Positions 10,477 to 22,700 of a stretch of DNA of 64,000 bases are shown here, piece by piece; positions within the stretch are counted from its first letter, which is position 1; every line of letters starts with the position of its first letter. The position numbers and the translations under genes were made by a program. The notes under the pieces are model-generated. The model did no database searches and had not been told where the DNA came from. It saw only the letters and a list, made by a program, of their open reading frames with translations. The stretch comes from Centrapalus pauciflorus (Eukaryota > Streptophyta > Magnoliopsida > Asterales > Asteraceae): positions 391,501-455,500 of the forward strand of contig JAANYP010001175.1 of the NCBI GenBank assembly GCA_020465985.1, in the 5' to 3' direction.

Positions 10477-12663
10477 TGTGAAGACCACCCCTTACGGGGC
10501 AGTTCTCACCAGTCTAGGTCCCACATCATGCAATACGATATCAATCAAACTAAGATAGAGTAATTATAATGCGGAAAATTAAATTACAGTACAAGCTATT
10601 AAGATTTAAGTTTAATACAGATTAAGTTTTTAAATTAAACTTATAAAGGGCACAAATCTAATCTAATTAATATCATCATATTATCAAAATAAATCTACCC
10701 AGATCACCATAATATCGTCATCCAATTAGTACCAAAATGGGGTTGCTGAGTAGAGGTCTATGAAACTTCTGTCTTGAGCGTGTAAGACCTAAGAACTAGG
10801 TCCGGCAGGTGACTTTCCTTTGCCTTTTCCTGTAAAAAAAATCTGAAGTAGCAACCATAAGCAACGCTTAGTGAGTTTATAGATTTTCAATATCAACATG
10901 CGTGTCAAGCGGAGTCATTAATCTTAGCGTGATATGTCTTGGCTGCCGCTACAGCCCTCATGATTGAGATATAGTATCATAAGATCGGATGATGTTCAAG
11001 CCACACTCACGCTTAAATCGTGGGGATCAGCCACATACTGGGCTAGCTACCAGTAAGTCAATATGGCGGAACATCGGAGGTCATTACCAAGTTCATAAGA
11101 ACTGGTGAAATAGCCGGGTCTAGAACAATAGACCATAAGGGCTAGTCAAGCTGAATCAATCTATCAAATGTCTGATCAATGATGTAAGCATATGTCTTAG
11201 AGTCATGATAGCAATGAATCATAAAGCAAAGTGTGAAGCAATATTAAATGCAATATGAAAAGATAATCAAATAGCTATCATGATTCACTGGGCAACACCC
11301 ATCCATGGTGTGCACAGGTCTCAATCCAGCTGATAAATGAATGTCAATAAATCTATCAGCAACAATATATCTCAATCGGATCTATGCATGTTCAATCTGA
11401 ATATCTATAACTCACTGTTCTGGGTCTTGGTCAAACAGATATAAGAATCTGCCACCTGAGTTATCTCAGGATTTTATCTTTGTCAATCTGTAATCTGTAA
11501 ATCAATTCTCTGACCCGCTTTAAATCTTTTAAAACCTTTGTCTTTATGTTCAGAATTTCACTGAACCTGTCCAGAATTATCATATCATATCATATCAATA
11601 TCATATCATTATCATCATCTCTTTAGTCGTTAAAATCTTTATTTTATCTGATTTTAGGAATAAATCTTAGGCTTGGAACAAAATCAGATTCGAACAGCAT
11701 CAAATTTAGACAGATTCGAAATTTAGGCAACAGATTCGAATAAGTATAGATTCGAATGGCTTAGATTCAAATGAGCATATTTCGAGTTTAGGATATTAGA
11801 TTCGAAACACACACATATTAGATTCTAGGGGATAGATTCGAAACTAGCTCTTTAGATTCTAGGGGGAATAGATTCGAAATCAACAGATTCTAAACTAGGG
11901 AAGATAGATTCGAAGTCAATAGGTTCGAATCTAGCTAATCAGATTCGAGAACAACAATTTCGAGTCTATTCTAGGTATTTTCGAGTTTGTTCTATGCATT
12001 TTCGAATCTGTTCTTAACATTCTCGAATCTGTTCATATTTTACAACTCTAAAACATGAATTTCTAAGGCATAAATCACAAATATGATCAATATTAAGCCT
12101 ATGTTCGATTAAATTATACTTATTCTAGTTAAACTTCATAAAAATAGCTTTAAATTTCATAAAACTTAACAGTTTCGAAAATACCGAATATATATAAAAA
12201 CGTAAAAATATAAAATCTTACCTCAATTCGTATGAATTCACGCAGGAAATGGTATGTTCGTGTAGTATTCTCCGAGATCTTTCTAACGGTATATATATCT
12301 TGATAATTGGACGGTCGATTTGGAAGAAATTTTAGAGAGAAGGTAGAGAGAGAGTAGAGAGAGAAAGTTAGAGAGAGAGTAGAGTAGAGAGAGAATCTGA
12401 ATTTTGTTATTTTGAAATAATTCTCGTTTATATACTTCATCTAGTTACATTTGCTAGCTAACCCACTTTCATTTTTGTATATTATATCTCTTTTATTTAA
12501 TTCTCTTTAATAATTTATTAATTCATAAATATTAAATATTTATATAATTTAATTAAATATTTCATTACTTAATTAAATTATAATTCAAATAATGTAACAT
12601 TATTACATTATCGGCTCAAAATATTACTGAATTTACGACTAGATCAAAAGTTAGGTTGTTACA
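10477..12663 (-). repeat. Element I 5' LTR (2187 bp) with promoter
   Basis: Matches the 3' LTR apart from scattered substitutions and small indels, including a 13-bp stretch near 10880 absent from its partner. A minus-strand TATATAAA at 12434-12427 is the likely TATA box, with the transcript starting about 30 bp further left. The AGATTCGAA word array is at about 11685-12030 and the GA-rich tract at about 12330-12395. The minus-strand frame at 12150-12440 is a repeat of the one in the other LTR and is not a gene. Confidence 0.95.
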
Positions 12664-12989
12664 GTTTTGCTGTAAGATAGGAGCTTTTCCTGGAAGATAT
12701 CACGCACATTTTTGTTATTATGCAACTATCAAATGTATATGAGGGAGTGCAATGTGATACACCATATTTTCAGAATCTTACTTTACTACTAGTATCAAAA
12801 GTATGAAAGTAAATTGCTAGTAGAAGTGATTTCAGACAGCTTTTTAACATGAACAGAAACCCTAGTAAGTGCAAGTGAATGCATGCCACTCAATTGCATG
12901 GTTGTCTTTCAGCGTACAGTTTAGCATTGTCACTCCTATTAGTAGTTATAACGCTGTCATAGTTATAAAGTTCCATTATGTATTTGCAG

Positions 12990-15900
12990 GAAATCCTTAC
13001 CATGAAGTGTGGTGCGGTACAACATTCACCCGTTGACAAATCTCTTCCTGAACCTAGCCCTTGGTCTCCGGTATGACTTCGTAATCCTAACAATCATTCT
13101 TCATTTGCTAAAGTAGCATATTAGCATCATAGAACACAACATTTTGACATGGTTTTTTATGTCAAAAAAGTCGTACATACTTTCACACTTTTTGTAGGAC
13201 TTTGGTCACCATAGTAATGTATATATATTTAGGCACCAAAGTAATACACAGCACGAATACCTTCCAAATATCAAACATGACACCCAAGTATCAATGTTGT
13301 TCCAATTATGCCAAATTTTGCCAAACATTTTTGTCGAAAAATTGTAAAATGACATCTAACTACTAATTAGATACAAAATAAAACATTACAATATTAATGT
13401 GAATGTGTAATCATCAAATTGAGTTTTTTTTGTAGTCTGATAAAATAGTTATCACACATTAAAATAATTGTGTTCTTTTATTATTTTATTGTATAAACAT
13501 GAGGTTATTTTTGTCTTTTTACAAATTTTCAAGAAATTTTTTTTGTTGGAATTGTTATCAATGAAGCTAAGTCGATACTTGTTAGCATTTAATGATGTTT
13601 GGATATTAAGGTAGCCTTAGGTGACATTTGGATTGCAGAATTTCAGAGAAGCTCGAGGAATTTTCATTTAAATCAGTTGGCATGTTTGGAAACAAAAAGG
13701 ATGAGAATTTCCTTTTACTTAGGCTCCATTTGGTTCGCAAAATGTTTATTCCTGGAATGGAATCTGTCTGAATCCAAATACTGTAGCGTGTTTGGTTGGC
13801 AGGAAATGAATGGAATTCAGATTCAATTCATTTGTTGTTTTCTGGTTGGTTTATAAATTTGTCAATTGAATTGGAGTATGATTGTCACAAATGACCAAAA
13901 AAAGTATGGTGAATGTGTATAATGTAAGGGTAGGTTAAGATGTAATATGTTTGATAGTTGAATATGTCGATGGTAGGAAGTGAGGTTGGGGTATAGATAA
14001 GGTATGGTATGGTGGATATATAATGGTGAAAATTTATGTGCTAATTTTGTTGGATGAGTAGATTGGTGGTAGGGTAGGGTGAGAAAAGATGATGTAAATT
14101 TGATGTGTGGGTAGATTGGTGGTAGGGTAAGGTGGTTGGGGTATGGGCGGGACGGGTCGGTGAGATGAGTTGAGGTGGGATAGGGTATGGTAGAATAGGA
14201 TATGATAGGGTGGGTGTATGTATATAAGGGTGAGAAAAGATGTAAATTTAATGTGTTGGTAGATTGGTGGTAGGGTGATGTGGTTAGGGTATAGGCAGGG
14301 TGGGGTAGGATGATTGTAATATAAGTGTGGAAAGAGATGTGGTAAGTTCGATGAGATGGGTGGGGTGGGGTTGGGTGAGGTAAGGGTGGGATTGGTGAGG
14401 TAGGGGTGGGGTGGGGTAGGGGGTGGGATTGGTGATGGTAGGGTGGGTCGGGTGGATAAGGTATATGTAGGGTAGGTGGGGTTGAGTTGGTTGAGATGGG
14501 TAGGGTGGGTTGGGGTGGGGTAGATGAGGTATATATAGGGTAGGTGGGGTTGAGTTGGGTTAGGTGGATATGGTAGATATCGGGAAATGTTTATGAACGA
14601 AAAATAAATTCCATCAATATTACCAATGGAATCCACATTCCTGGATGAATGATAATTCTTTTAAAATATGGAATCATCATTCCAATCCTTCTAACTACCA
14701 AACAAGACACCACAATGGAAAATCACCAAACGCCCCCTTGACATTTCACAGTACTTTCAAATAAGGATTTCACCGTCCTCGTTTCCCTTGTTATTTGATT
14801 ATCCTATTATACATTGTAGAATCCAAACCAAACGTTGATATTACCCCAACCCTCGCCCTCACCCTTACACCCTCACCCACACAGCCCCACCCTACTTACA
14901 CCCACCGACCCCACCCCATCCTACCTTTATTTGGTGGCTTATGTACACATCGATTTACTTATGGGTTCCGAATTTAGGTAGATTTACGACCCTCAAATGC
15001 CCCTTCTTAATCTTTTTTTTTTTTTTTTTGTTTTTTTTATGTGAAAAGGTTCCCAAACTTATTTTTAAACTGAAAGATTAGACCTAAACATTCATCTTGA
15101 AGTAAACCAGTGTTGTAAAAATCTGCATAAGCGACCAACTAGGCGGCGCCTAGGCGCTGATAAGAGGAGTACCGCTACGACTCGCCTGTGATCGTCTAGC
15201 CGGAATCGGGCTAGGCGGGGACTAGGCAGTCCTAGGCGGGTCAAAAGTCAACTTTTTAATTTGTTTCTTATTAAAAACAGATAATATGGTCAAGAAGATT
15301 TAGAAGCATCCATCTAATATTCTAATTATAATATTAATGAACTAGAATTCTATATTTAAACTTTAAAGCATGTGTATTTGAAGATTTTAACAATTATGGT
15401 TGTCTTATAAAACATATTTTTTGATGTTATGATTAATTATATTTATATTTGAGTATTTATAATTATGTTGTATGTGTAATTCTAAAATTTACAAATAAAT
15501 AATCTCAATCCGACTACTCCCCGCCTAGGCCAACTACTCCCTAGTCCCCAGTCGGCCAGCCGTCTCCCGTCGAGCGATTTCTACAACATTGAGTAAAACG
15601 TCCTAACATATCTATTATAAATGAGAAACACTCGATTCTTCTATTTTACAACAATAAAAGCACATTTAGATACTTAATCGATGGTTTAGGGACTTTTCAC
15701 TTCAAAAAAGATGTTTAAGGGACATAGTCATTGCTAACAAATTGCTGTGGACTAAACTGCAAAAAAAATGGAAGTACCGAAGTACACTATGACAAAAACC
15801 CTTTCGCAGATTATTGAAGCGCTTCATTGTCTTTGAATTGTTTAGTCACTTGAAATCTCAAATTTTGTCTTTAATACGTTGGAGTTCCTCGTCTAGAAGA

Positions 15901-16545
15901 ATAAAGAAAACTGAACACTAAGGTTGTGTTTGCTATTTTAAGAGGTAAATGTCTGATTAAGAGGTGGACTTAAGATCTGAAATCTGAAGTCTGAAAATCA
16001 CATCTGAAATTAAGATTTGACACGTCTGAAATTAAGAGCTGGTCTTAAATGTTTAATTTGATTAAATTGATTTTAATATTTTAGTTAAATAAAATATCAA
16101 ATTACGTCAACCTCTTAAATTAAGACTTCAGACGGCAGCTTAATTTCAGACGTGGTTTTCAGACGTTTTAACCTCTTAAGTATGAAATGTAACAAACAGT
16201 CTGTTTTGAATTAAGATCTGAAATCCACTTACCTCTGAAATATATTAAACAATCTATTTTCAATTTAGACCTGAAATTAAGACTTCCGAGGTTTTTAAGA
16301 GGTAATTAAGTCTAAACAAACACACCCTAAATTATGTAGCTTTGCTTGCCATGACTTATATGAATTAAGGCACATTTCATCTAAAGTCTCTTTATTTTCT
16401 TCAATGAATATATCTCTGATGTTGCTTACATTCTCACCACCTTTTTATCACTTCCTAATTCTCACAGGTGAAAAGGAAAGCCAGTCAGATTGGACCATAC
16501 GACTGTACAAAGTACACAAATGTCTTGCCGCCGAATTCACATTGA
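12990..16545 (+). CDS. Possible last two exons of an unrecognised host gene
   Basis: Exon A, 12990-13070: preceded by TTTGCAG and followed by GTATGA, 27 codons, reading from EILTMKCGAVQHSPVDK to PEPSPWSP. Exon B, 16468-16545: preceded by TTCTCACAG, reading VKRKASQIGPYDCTKYTNV to PPNSH then TGA. The frames join in phase 0. The 3.4-kb intron would hold a hAT MITE, a Tourist MITE and the low-complexity tract. I recognise no family. Upstream exons would be separated by element I, possibly including the open stretch near 3.2-3.4 kb. Support is only splice signals, frame agreement and protein-like composition. Confidence 0.35.
13073..13919. other. AT-rich DNA with transposon-like scraps
   Basis: Mostly AT-rich with no coding signal. 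Around 13610-13850 there are phrases common in plant MITE ends (GACATTTGGATTGCAG; GGCTCCATTTGGTTCGC at 13720; ATTCCTGGAATGGAATC), and partly complementary phrases occur at about 14610-14740. This suggests one or two decayed inverted-repeat elements enclosing the low-complexity tract. Clear terminal repeats and target duplications were not found. Confidence 0.3.
13920..14575. repeat. G-rich degenerate tandem tract (GGTAGGGTGGG-type)
   Basis: About 650 bp of irregular GGGTGGGG/GGTAGGG/GGTATGG words on the plus strand. It contains many runs of three or four G, so G-quadruplex formation is conceivable. The minus strand reads as a long proline/threonine/tyrosine-rich frame (14034-14636), a consequence of low complexity, not a gene. 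Confidence 0.8.
14842..14930. repeat. C-rich tract, strand-inverted partner of the G-rich tract
   Basis: Plus strand is dominated by CCCCAACCCT, CCCTCACCC and CCCCACCC words. These are approximately complementary to words in the G-rich tract about 250 bp upstream, so the pair behaves like a very degenerate inverted repeat. No coding potential. Confidence 0.55.
15108..15591. mobile_element. Non-autonomous hAT element, copy B (484 bp)
   Basis: Ends CAGTGTTGTAAAAATC and GATTTCTACAACATTG. It is the reverse complement of copy A (1863-2357) over its whole length, including GC-rich CCTAGGCG subterminal words and an AT-rich centre. The flanks are AGTAAAC (15101-15107) and AGTAAAAC (15592-15599), an 8-bp duplication that has lost one A on the left. 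It lies inside the putative host intron. Confidence 0.85.
15922..16327. mobile_element. Tourist/PIF-Harbinger-like MITE (406 bp)
   Basis: Left end GGTTGTGTTTG and right end CAAACACACCC (reverse complement GGGTGTGTTTG), followed inward on both sides by TTAAGAGGTAA-like words. The 3-bp flank TAA is present at 15919-15921 and 16328-16330, the TWA target duplication of PIF/Harbinger elements. The interior has several TCTGAAATTAAGA words in both orientations. No coding capacity. Confidence 0.7.
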
Positions 16546-16858
16546 TCAGTTTAATTGGTTTGTTGCATTTTTAATCTTCTTTGATAATTTTGCTGATCTA
16601 TACTAGAAATGTCTGCCACATAGTTTTTAGTCAACATGCTTTTTTGCTCATCAAATGCATCAATAAATGTTGTTTTGCATTCCACCAGCATGGGCTGCAC
16701 TCACCTTGGTCAACATTTTCCTTTTTGGATGTAGCATGAATCACTTTCCTTTCCTTTTCTTTTACTTGGATAAAGAACCTTTTGTTAAACGCATCAATCA
16801 GCCAACCATATCATTACAAACAGGTCATTCTTTGATTTGAGTAGAATATGTTCCTTTA

Positions 16859-17152
16859 GGGTGTATTTGGTATGGTGGAATCACAAGGAATGAAAAGAAG
16901 GAAAATTTACATTGTTCTAAAAAAATGGATTCCATTACCATTAGCAATTCATAGTGTTCATTCAACTCTGTTTTGGTTGAGATTCAAGGAAAATAAACTT
17001 TTATTGTTCATTTAATTTGATTCTCATTGCTATCAAGTATCAACTTAAGAATTTAATGAATAAATATGAAATATATGAGTGACATGATTATTCAAAGCAT
17101 CTACTTTTTCTTGTTTTTCACTTCTTGCAATAACACCATACCAAATACATTC
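16859..17152. mobile_element. Tourist-like MITE (294 bp)
   Basis: Left end GGGTGTATTTGGTATGGTG and right end CACCATACCAAATACATTC form a 19-bp terminal inverted repeat with two mismatches. The flanking TTA at 16856-16858 and 17153-17155 is the expected 3-bp duplication. Unrelated in interior to the MITE at 15922. Confidence 0.8.
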
Positions 17153-17155
17153 TTA

Positions 17156-17521
17156 TGTGTATAGTTATTGAAGGGCATGATTAAATATTTGTTAAACAGT
17201 AATACATTTTAATTATTATGTGGTGCAAAAGTGTCCGATCATGTGGCGCAAACTGCAAAGTATCCTTCTATCATCTGGTGCAAAGTATCCTCTGTACAAT
17301 ACAATTATATCAACTACATTGAAGAAATTTTGCAACTCAAGTAATAACTTAAGAGGATGATAGTGAAGAATTTCCTTTGCAGCTCACTTCTTTTGATCTG
17401 ACTTCTTTCTCTTGCTCCTTTTTCCTTTCTTGCTCTCTATAAGAGTTGCTAATTTCACGAAAATACCACATCAACATATAATAGACGTGGAATTTACATT
17501 GAATTACATATTTATATTACA
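17156..17521. other. Unassigned AT-rich spacer
   Basis: I see no coding region or transposon ends. A phrase like TGGTGCAAAGTATCCTTC is partly repeated near 17255 and 17278. Confidence 0.3.
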
Positions 17522-18025
17522 CACCCTACAACAAATATGTCATTTGTTCACATCATTTTTACACGCTTTTTAAAAGTGTGTAAAAATTTAGTAAATATTC
17601 TACACTTACAAATGTGTTTAAATTTATTGCAATAATAAGCGTGAAAATATATACTAAATCATCCTAATTACCACATTTAAAATCATGAAGAAAAAAGTTC
17701 ACATGTATATGTGTGGACAAATTTTAGTTTTTTCACACTTGAAAGTGTAGAGATAAATTTATCACACTCAATTTTGCCACGTTTCCTCTTATGCTGACAT
17801 ATTAAACGTGACAAATTAATTTTCATACTTTTAAGCGTGGACAAATTATTAGTTTGTCCACATTTATATCTGCAAACTTTTTTTAAAACACATATTTGAG
17901 TATAAAAACTCCACACTTGTAATTGTAACTAATTTTTACATTCTTATAAGTGCGAATAAACATAAAACTTTACGCACTTGCTAAAAGCGTGTAAAAACGT
18001 GTACAATTGGCATTTTTTTGTAGTG
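17522..18025. mobile_element. Mini-CACTA element (504 bp, non-autonomous)
   Basis: The right end, read inward, is CACTACAAAAAAATGCC, the CACTA-superfamily terminus. The left end CACCCTACAACAAATATG is a diverged match. Flanks are ACA at 17519-17521 and 18026-18028, the 3-bp duplication typical of CACTA. The interior is built of repeated ACACGCTTTT/AAGTGTG words in both orientations, resembling the subterminal binding-site arrays of this superfamily. No transposase. Confidence 0.7.
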
Positions 18026-18028
18026 ACA

Positions 18029-19017
18029 TAAGGTATCTCTTGAAATAGACTACAATCTCTCTTGAAAATGGCACGTGTATCCTACTTCAGAACAACAAAA
18101 TCTCTTTGTGTGGCCACCCACACGTGGCCTTAAGAACCATTACCTGTCTGCGAACTTTATTTTCGACCTTAGATGAACTTACAGAGCCATGTGGCCATGT
18201 TTCGTGGCGGTTAGACCCTGCTTCAGATTAACTCTAAAAATTCGTATCAATACTCCATTTAATCCATATTAATATTGCTTTACGTATTAGGGATATAAAC
18301 CTCCATTTAATTTCTACTTCATATTCATAATTCTAACATATAGCACATGCTTACCTCCAAGAATTGATGACTATGTAGATGATGGTGAAGGACAAGTTGA
18401 TAAGTCAGCTTGTGCTTCTTGCTTTGATTCCTTCTCCTTGCTTTTTTCTATCATCTCTTACACCCTTATGGTTATGTCCGCTTGTTTCGCGAAATGGAAT
18501 TTACATGAATTGATATTTAAAATTATTGTATATATTATGTGTATGGCTTGAGTTATGAAATGACTTTTAAAGTTGTCAAAAGGTATAATATGAAGAATCT
18601 TAATTCAATTACAAATCGTAATTTATGATGAATTCTTTAATCCATAAAATTTGATCGAATGCGAATAACATTTTATTCATTATATTTGAAATCTAAAAGT
18701 TTAAACATATTATAAATAAATTTTGATTCCTTCAAATTTCATTGTGAGCCAAATGGACCTATAGCCTTTGACATGATGAAAGAAAACAAAACAGTACACA
18801 TTATATGTTCAAGATGTGGTTATTCGAATGTTACTCGACTACAACTTAACTCAAGTTAAACCAATATAACAACCATCATAATTTATGGAAATGATATAAT
18901 TAATAATTTAATTCCATTTTCACCTCAATTCTTTATTACTGATTTGGTTTTTTAAAAAGATTGTTGCGAGACTCTCATACCAGATTTTATGTGGAGGTTG
19001 GTCTTTGAATGATTTTA
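18029..19017. other. Unassigned AT-rich DNA
   Basis: About 1 kb without a credible reading frame or element ends. The block 18085-18235 is somewhat GC-richer (GTGGCCACCCACACGTGGCC near 18110 is palindromic) but carries no recognised motif beyond an ACGT-core CACGTG. Confidence 0.3.
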
Positions 19018-19711
19018 TGATGTTGGTTTTTGAATGCTCACTTTAAAATGACGTTGAATTACACCGGTGATATATTCATGCATGGTGATGGTGAAATTAT
19101 ATTGATGACAATTAAATTGGTGGTAAAGTTTACGTCAATTTAATTGTTGTAGACTAAGTTGTAAGAGCTTGTTGGATACGTTAGATTCTATGCATATGTT
19201 GCTAATATGTATGAGTTTTATATTATTTGTGTTTTTAATTAGAGGTGCACGAAAAATCTGGTTATCCGATTTTGATCCGAAACCGAACCAAACCGGTTTC
19301 CCTCTAACCGGTTTTTTTTGTAACCAGACCGGTTATTATCTTAACCGGTTTTTCAACCGGTTGTAAGGATTTTTGGGTGACCGGTATAAAAACCGGATAA
19401 AAAACTGGTTTTTTTGTAACCGGATAAAAAACCGGAAAAAAACCGATTTTAGTGCAGTTCGAATTTATAGCCGTTTGAGGCTTATAGCCGTTTTTTGGAC
19501 CGCTTTTGGACCTTTTTTGGTTCCAAAAATTACACTTTTGCCACCCAATTTTGTATAAATAGGTAGGAGATGTTTTTGGTTGATTACCTTTAATTCCAAA
19601 CTCTCTTATTTGATATTTTCGGTATTCATTAACTCTCTCGTTTGATATTTTCGGTATTCTCCAACTCTCGTAATCTCGAAAATTCCAAGCAATAATTTTC
19701 TTTCATCTCAA

Positions 19712-22700
19712 ATGGCTACTAATACTCCCGAAAAGACGGGACAATCTTCCGTCGGTGGAATTCTTGAAGTTGTACGGGTGCTCGAGAATAAACGTAACAA
19801 AGAAATTTGGGATCATTATGATTTGTGTGAAATGTCAAATGGTTCGAGAAAAGCTCGTTGCAAACTTTGTCAAAAGTTTTTTGCGGCCGAAGCCCGAAGG
19901 AAACACGACGTTGAAAAATCATATTACGAAAGCATGCAAGACACTTCGGATGAGAGCTGATCCTAGTCAACCGAACGTTACCTGTGACACCCTCTTGTTT
20001 TGATAGTACAATTGTAATCACCAGGATCAACAAACAACCCAATGTTTAACATGATAATTGAAATTGAATACTTAAGATAGAATTAAGCAAATCCACACTA
20101 AAGCAATAGAATACATGTCTACAGTGATTAAGTCTAACTATTACAACACCATAATTGTTTAAAAGTCAAGTAATCCCAGCCCAAAGCTATTACATTCAAG
20201 TACCAATAGCTTCTAAATCTCCGGGATATTGAATTGATATGCTTAAGTAGAAGGTCCTGCTACACTTTTGCCTTTGCCTGAAAACATGGTGAGTCAACTG
20301 TATGCTAAAAGCTTAGTGAGATAACAGATTATGCAAACAACAAATATTTCTTTACAAGCAATGCTTAACCATGGGCAGTGTAAGCCCCATGTATGTGAAA
20401 TCAGGCAGTGTAAGCCTCAATGTATGTGTAAAGCATGCATTGCTAGCATGGGGTTGGCAGTTCAAATGCTGATCGGGGATGTGCCGAACCTGACGGGATA
20501 ACGAGTGGGATGATCAGTCCCCGACAGTGGCCTGCTTCAGCCCCAGTCCAGGTCGCATCAGATTGTGAAGTAATGATCATGCAGTGCAAGCATGATGTAA
20601 ATAGATGCACTTTCAAATGAACGCTGGCTACATGTGTGTTACATGTCAAGTACGAGTGTGCATCATAACAACAAATCATGTACGAGTGCCAAATGATGTA
20701 TATGAACAATGTGAACATGCCATTGAATATATAAACATGAATGCAAAAACAATAAATGTTAGAATGACAATCTGTTACTCACAATGATTGGTATAGTGTA
20801 TCGTGTCTCTGAATCAATGTGTGTTTTGATAACACCACAATGATCTGTAAAGTAAGTGTAATAGTGATTTTGTGTCAGTAATTGCATAAAACTTGTACTC
20901 TGAAAATTAAGTGTAATTGGGTCTGATTTTGGACCTCATCCGAATTCGGATGGTCCGAAATGCAGGTGGTCCGAACTTGGGTAAAGCTCCGAAATTGGTG
21001 GATCCGAAATGGGTGATCCGAATTAGCAGGGTCCGAAATGGGGTGGTCCGAAGTAGGTGATGGTCCGAATTAGGCTAGGTCCGAAATTGGGACATTGGTC
21101 CGAAATGGTTGAACAGGGCCCGAATTCGGACCATCCGAATTCGGTCCATACTGATCCGAGTTCATACTTTAGAAATTTTTTTTCCAACATTTTCCAGAAA
21201 TTATATTTTGACCATTTTTGCATGTTTCAGTAACTAAAGTTGTAAATATGAACTTAAATGTACTATATCAACTTATAACATGCCTTAATGTACCAAAAAT
21301 CTAACATTTGTATCCATTTTTCTACAAGTCTTCGAAGAACACACACACTAAAACACACACTTACTTCAAAATCATACTTAGGGTGCGAATCTGATTCTGA
21401 AAATTGGTATACTACAATATCATCAATCGATTTTACCATTGCAACAAAAATATACGACATGCATTAACATTCAAGATCAAATCCTATGATTCGGATTTCA
21501 CAAAAACCGAACGAAAAACCATCAAAAATTGCAAGTTTGGATGAATGTTACCTCAAATCGTTTGTTGCAATGCTTATAGTTCCTTATTTGCTATCTGAAT
21601 CCAACTTTTGCACTTGAAATTTTATGATTTCTTGTGTTCCTTGGATTGAAGCCGTGGGGTAGAGAGAGAGAGAGAGAGAGTGAGAGACGATTTTAGAGAG
21701 AGAGAGAGAGAGAGTAGAGAGAGAATGAGTTTTGAAAATGAAAGGTTTTCCCTTCTTTTATTCCTATTTTGACCCACTTGCATAATACACCCCTCATCTT
21801 CGTATTTTCTTATTTAACCGATATTATGATTAAAATTAACTTAAATTGATATAACATTTCATTAGTACAATAATTGAGTCCTTAAAATCGTAAATTACAA
21901 ATAATTAAAATTTGGGATGTTACATTACCCCGCAAGGTGGCGTTTTTATTTACGATAATGATAAATTACGGGAAGCGTTTACAAAATTCGTGATTACGAA
22001 ATCGTTGCCGTTCGATCACTTTGACGATGAAGCTTTCACGACGATGATTCAACAATTGATGCAACCACGTTATACGCAAGTAAGTCGTACTACCCTTCGT
22101 CGTGATGCTTTAAAAATGTGGTGTGTTGCGAGGGAAAAAATGATTTTGGGTTTTCAAGAACATAATTATAGTGTTTCGTTAACTTGCGACGTTTGGAGCT
22201 CTCCTCACAACACCGGAAATTCTTTTTTAGCCGTTACGGCACATTGATGCAAAAAATTGGCAAATGATGAAAAGAACGATCACGTATGATATTTTCGGCG
22301 AACCACGTACCGGTGCAAATTTATTTGCACTTTTGAAACGTGTGATTTGCCTTTATAAATTAGAAGGAAAAGTTTTTTTGATGTCTTTTGATAATGCGTC
22401 GAATAATACAAACGCGGTTCCGTGATTAAAATTGTTATTAAATCCTATTTTAGATGGCGTTTTTTTTCATACTCGTTGTGTTGCACATATTATTAATTTA
22501 TCCGTGCAAGCCGGGTTGGTGGTTATTGAACCGATTAGATTAGAATTTAAAGTGATGATAAAATCGGTTTCTTGTAGTAATAGCCAAAGACTAAATGCAT
22601 ATAGGCGTTATTGTAAATCGGTTAATAAAAAAGCTTTAAGTGCGAATTTAGATGTTCCAACTCGTTGGAACTCGACATGGATGATGATGCACTCCGCGTT

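Larger units (their letters stand above)
3403..12663 (-). mobile_element. Element I: complete Ty3/gypsy chromovirus (Tekay-like)
   Basis: A 9261-bp LTR retrotransposon on the minus strand. It has two matching LTRs (TGTGAAGACC...GTTGTTACA), a Met-type PBS next to the 5' LTR, a full gag-pol, and a perfect 5-bp target duplication GTTTT at 3398-3402 and 12664-12668. The C-terminal chromodomain and domain order place it among plant chromoviruses; Tekay/Del is my best lineage guess. By eye the LTRs differ by about a dozen substitutions plus small indels over 2.17 kb, so insertion is recent. No classical long polypurine tract is seen before the 3' LTR; the adjacent minus-strand sequence ends GTGGTGGAGCCCATTC. 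Confidence 0.95.

Noticed and set aside
14034..14636. 200-residue minus-strand frame, proline/threonine/tyrosine-rich
   Set aside because: It is simply the complement of the GGTAGGG-type low-complexity tract; composition follows the repeat and no start context or homologous domain is seen.
18105..18130. G-box promoter element (CACGTG) near 18.1 kb
   Set aside because: No gene follows in either direction; the hexamer alone is not evidence of a promoter.
19983..21924. Treating this LTR as part of a two-LTR element with 57950-60460 or element I
   Set aside because: It has its own perfect TTACC duplication on both sides and no internal region, so it stands alone.
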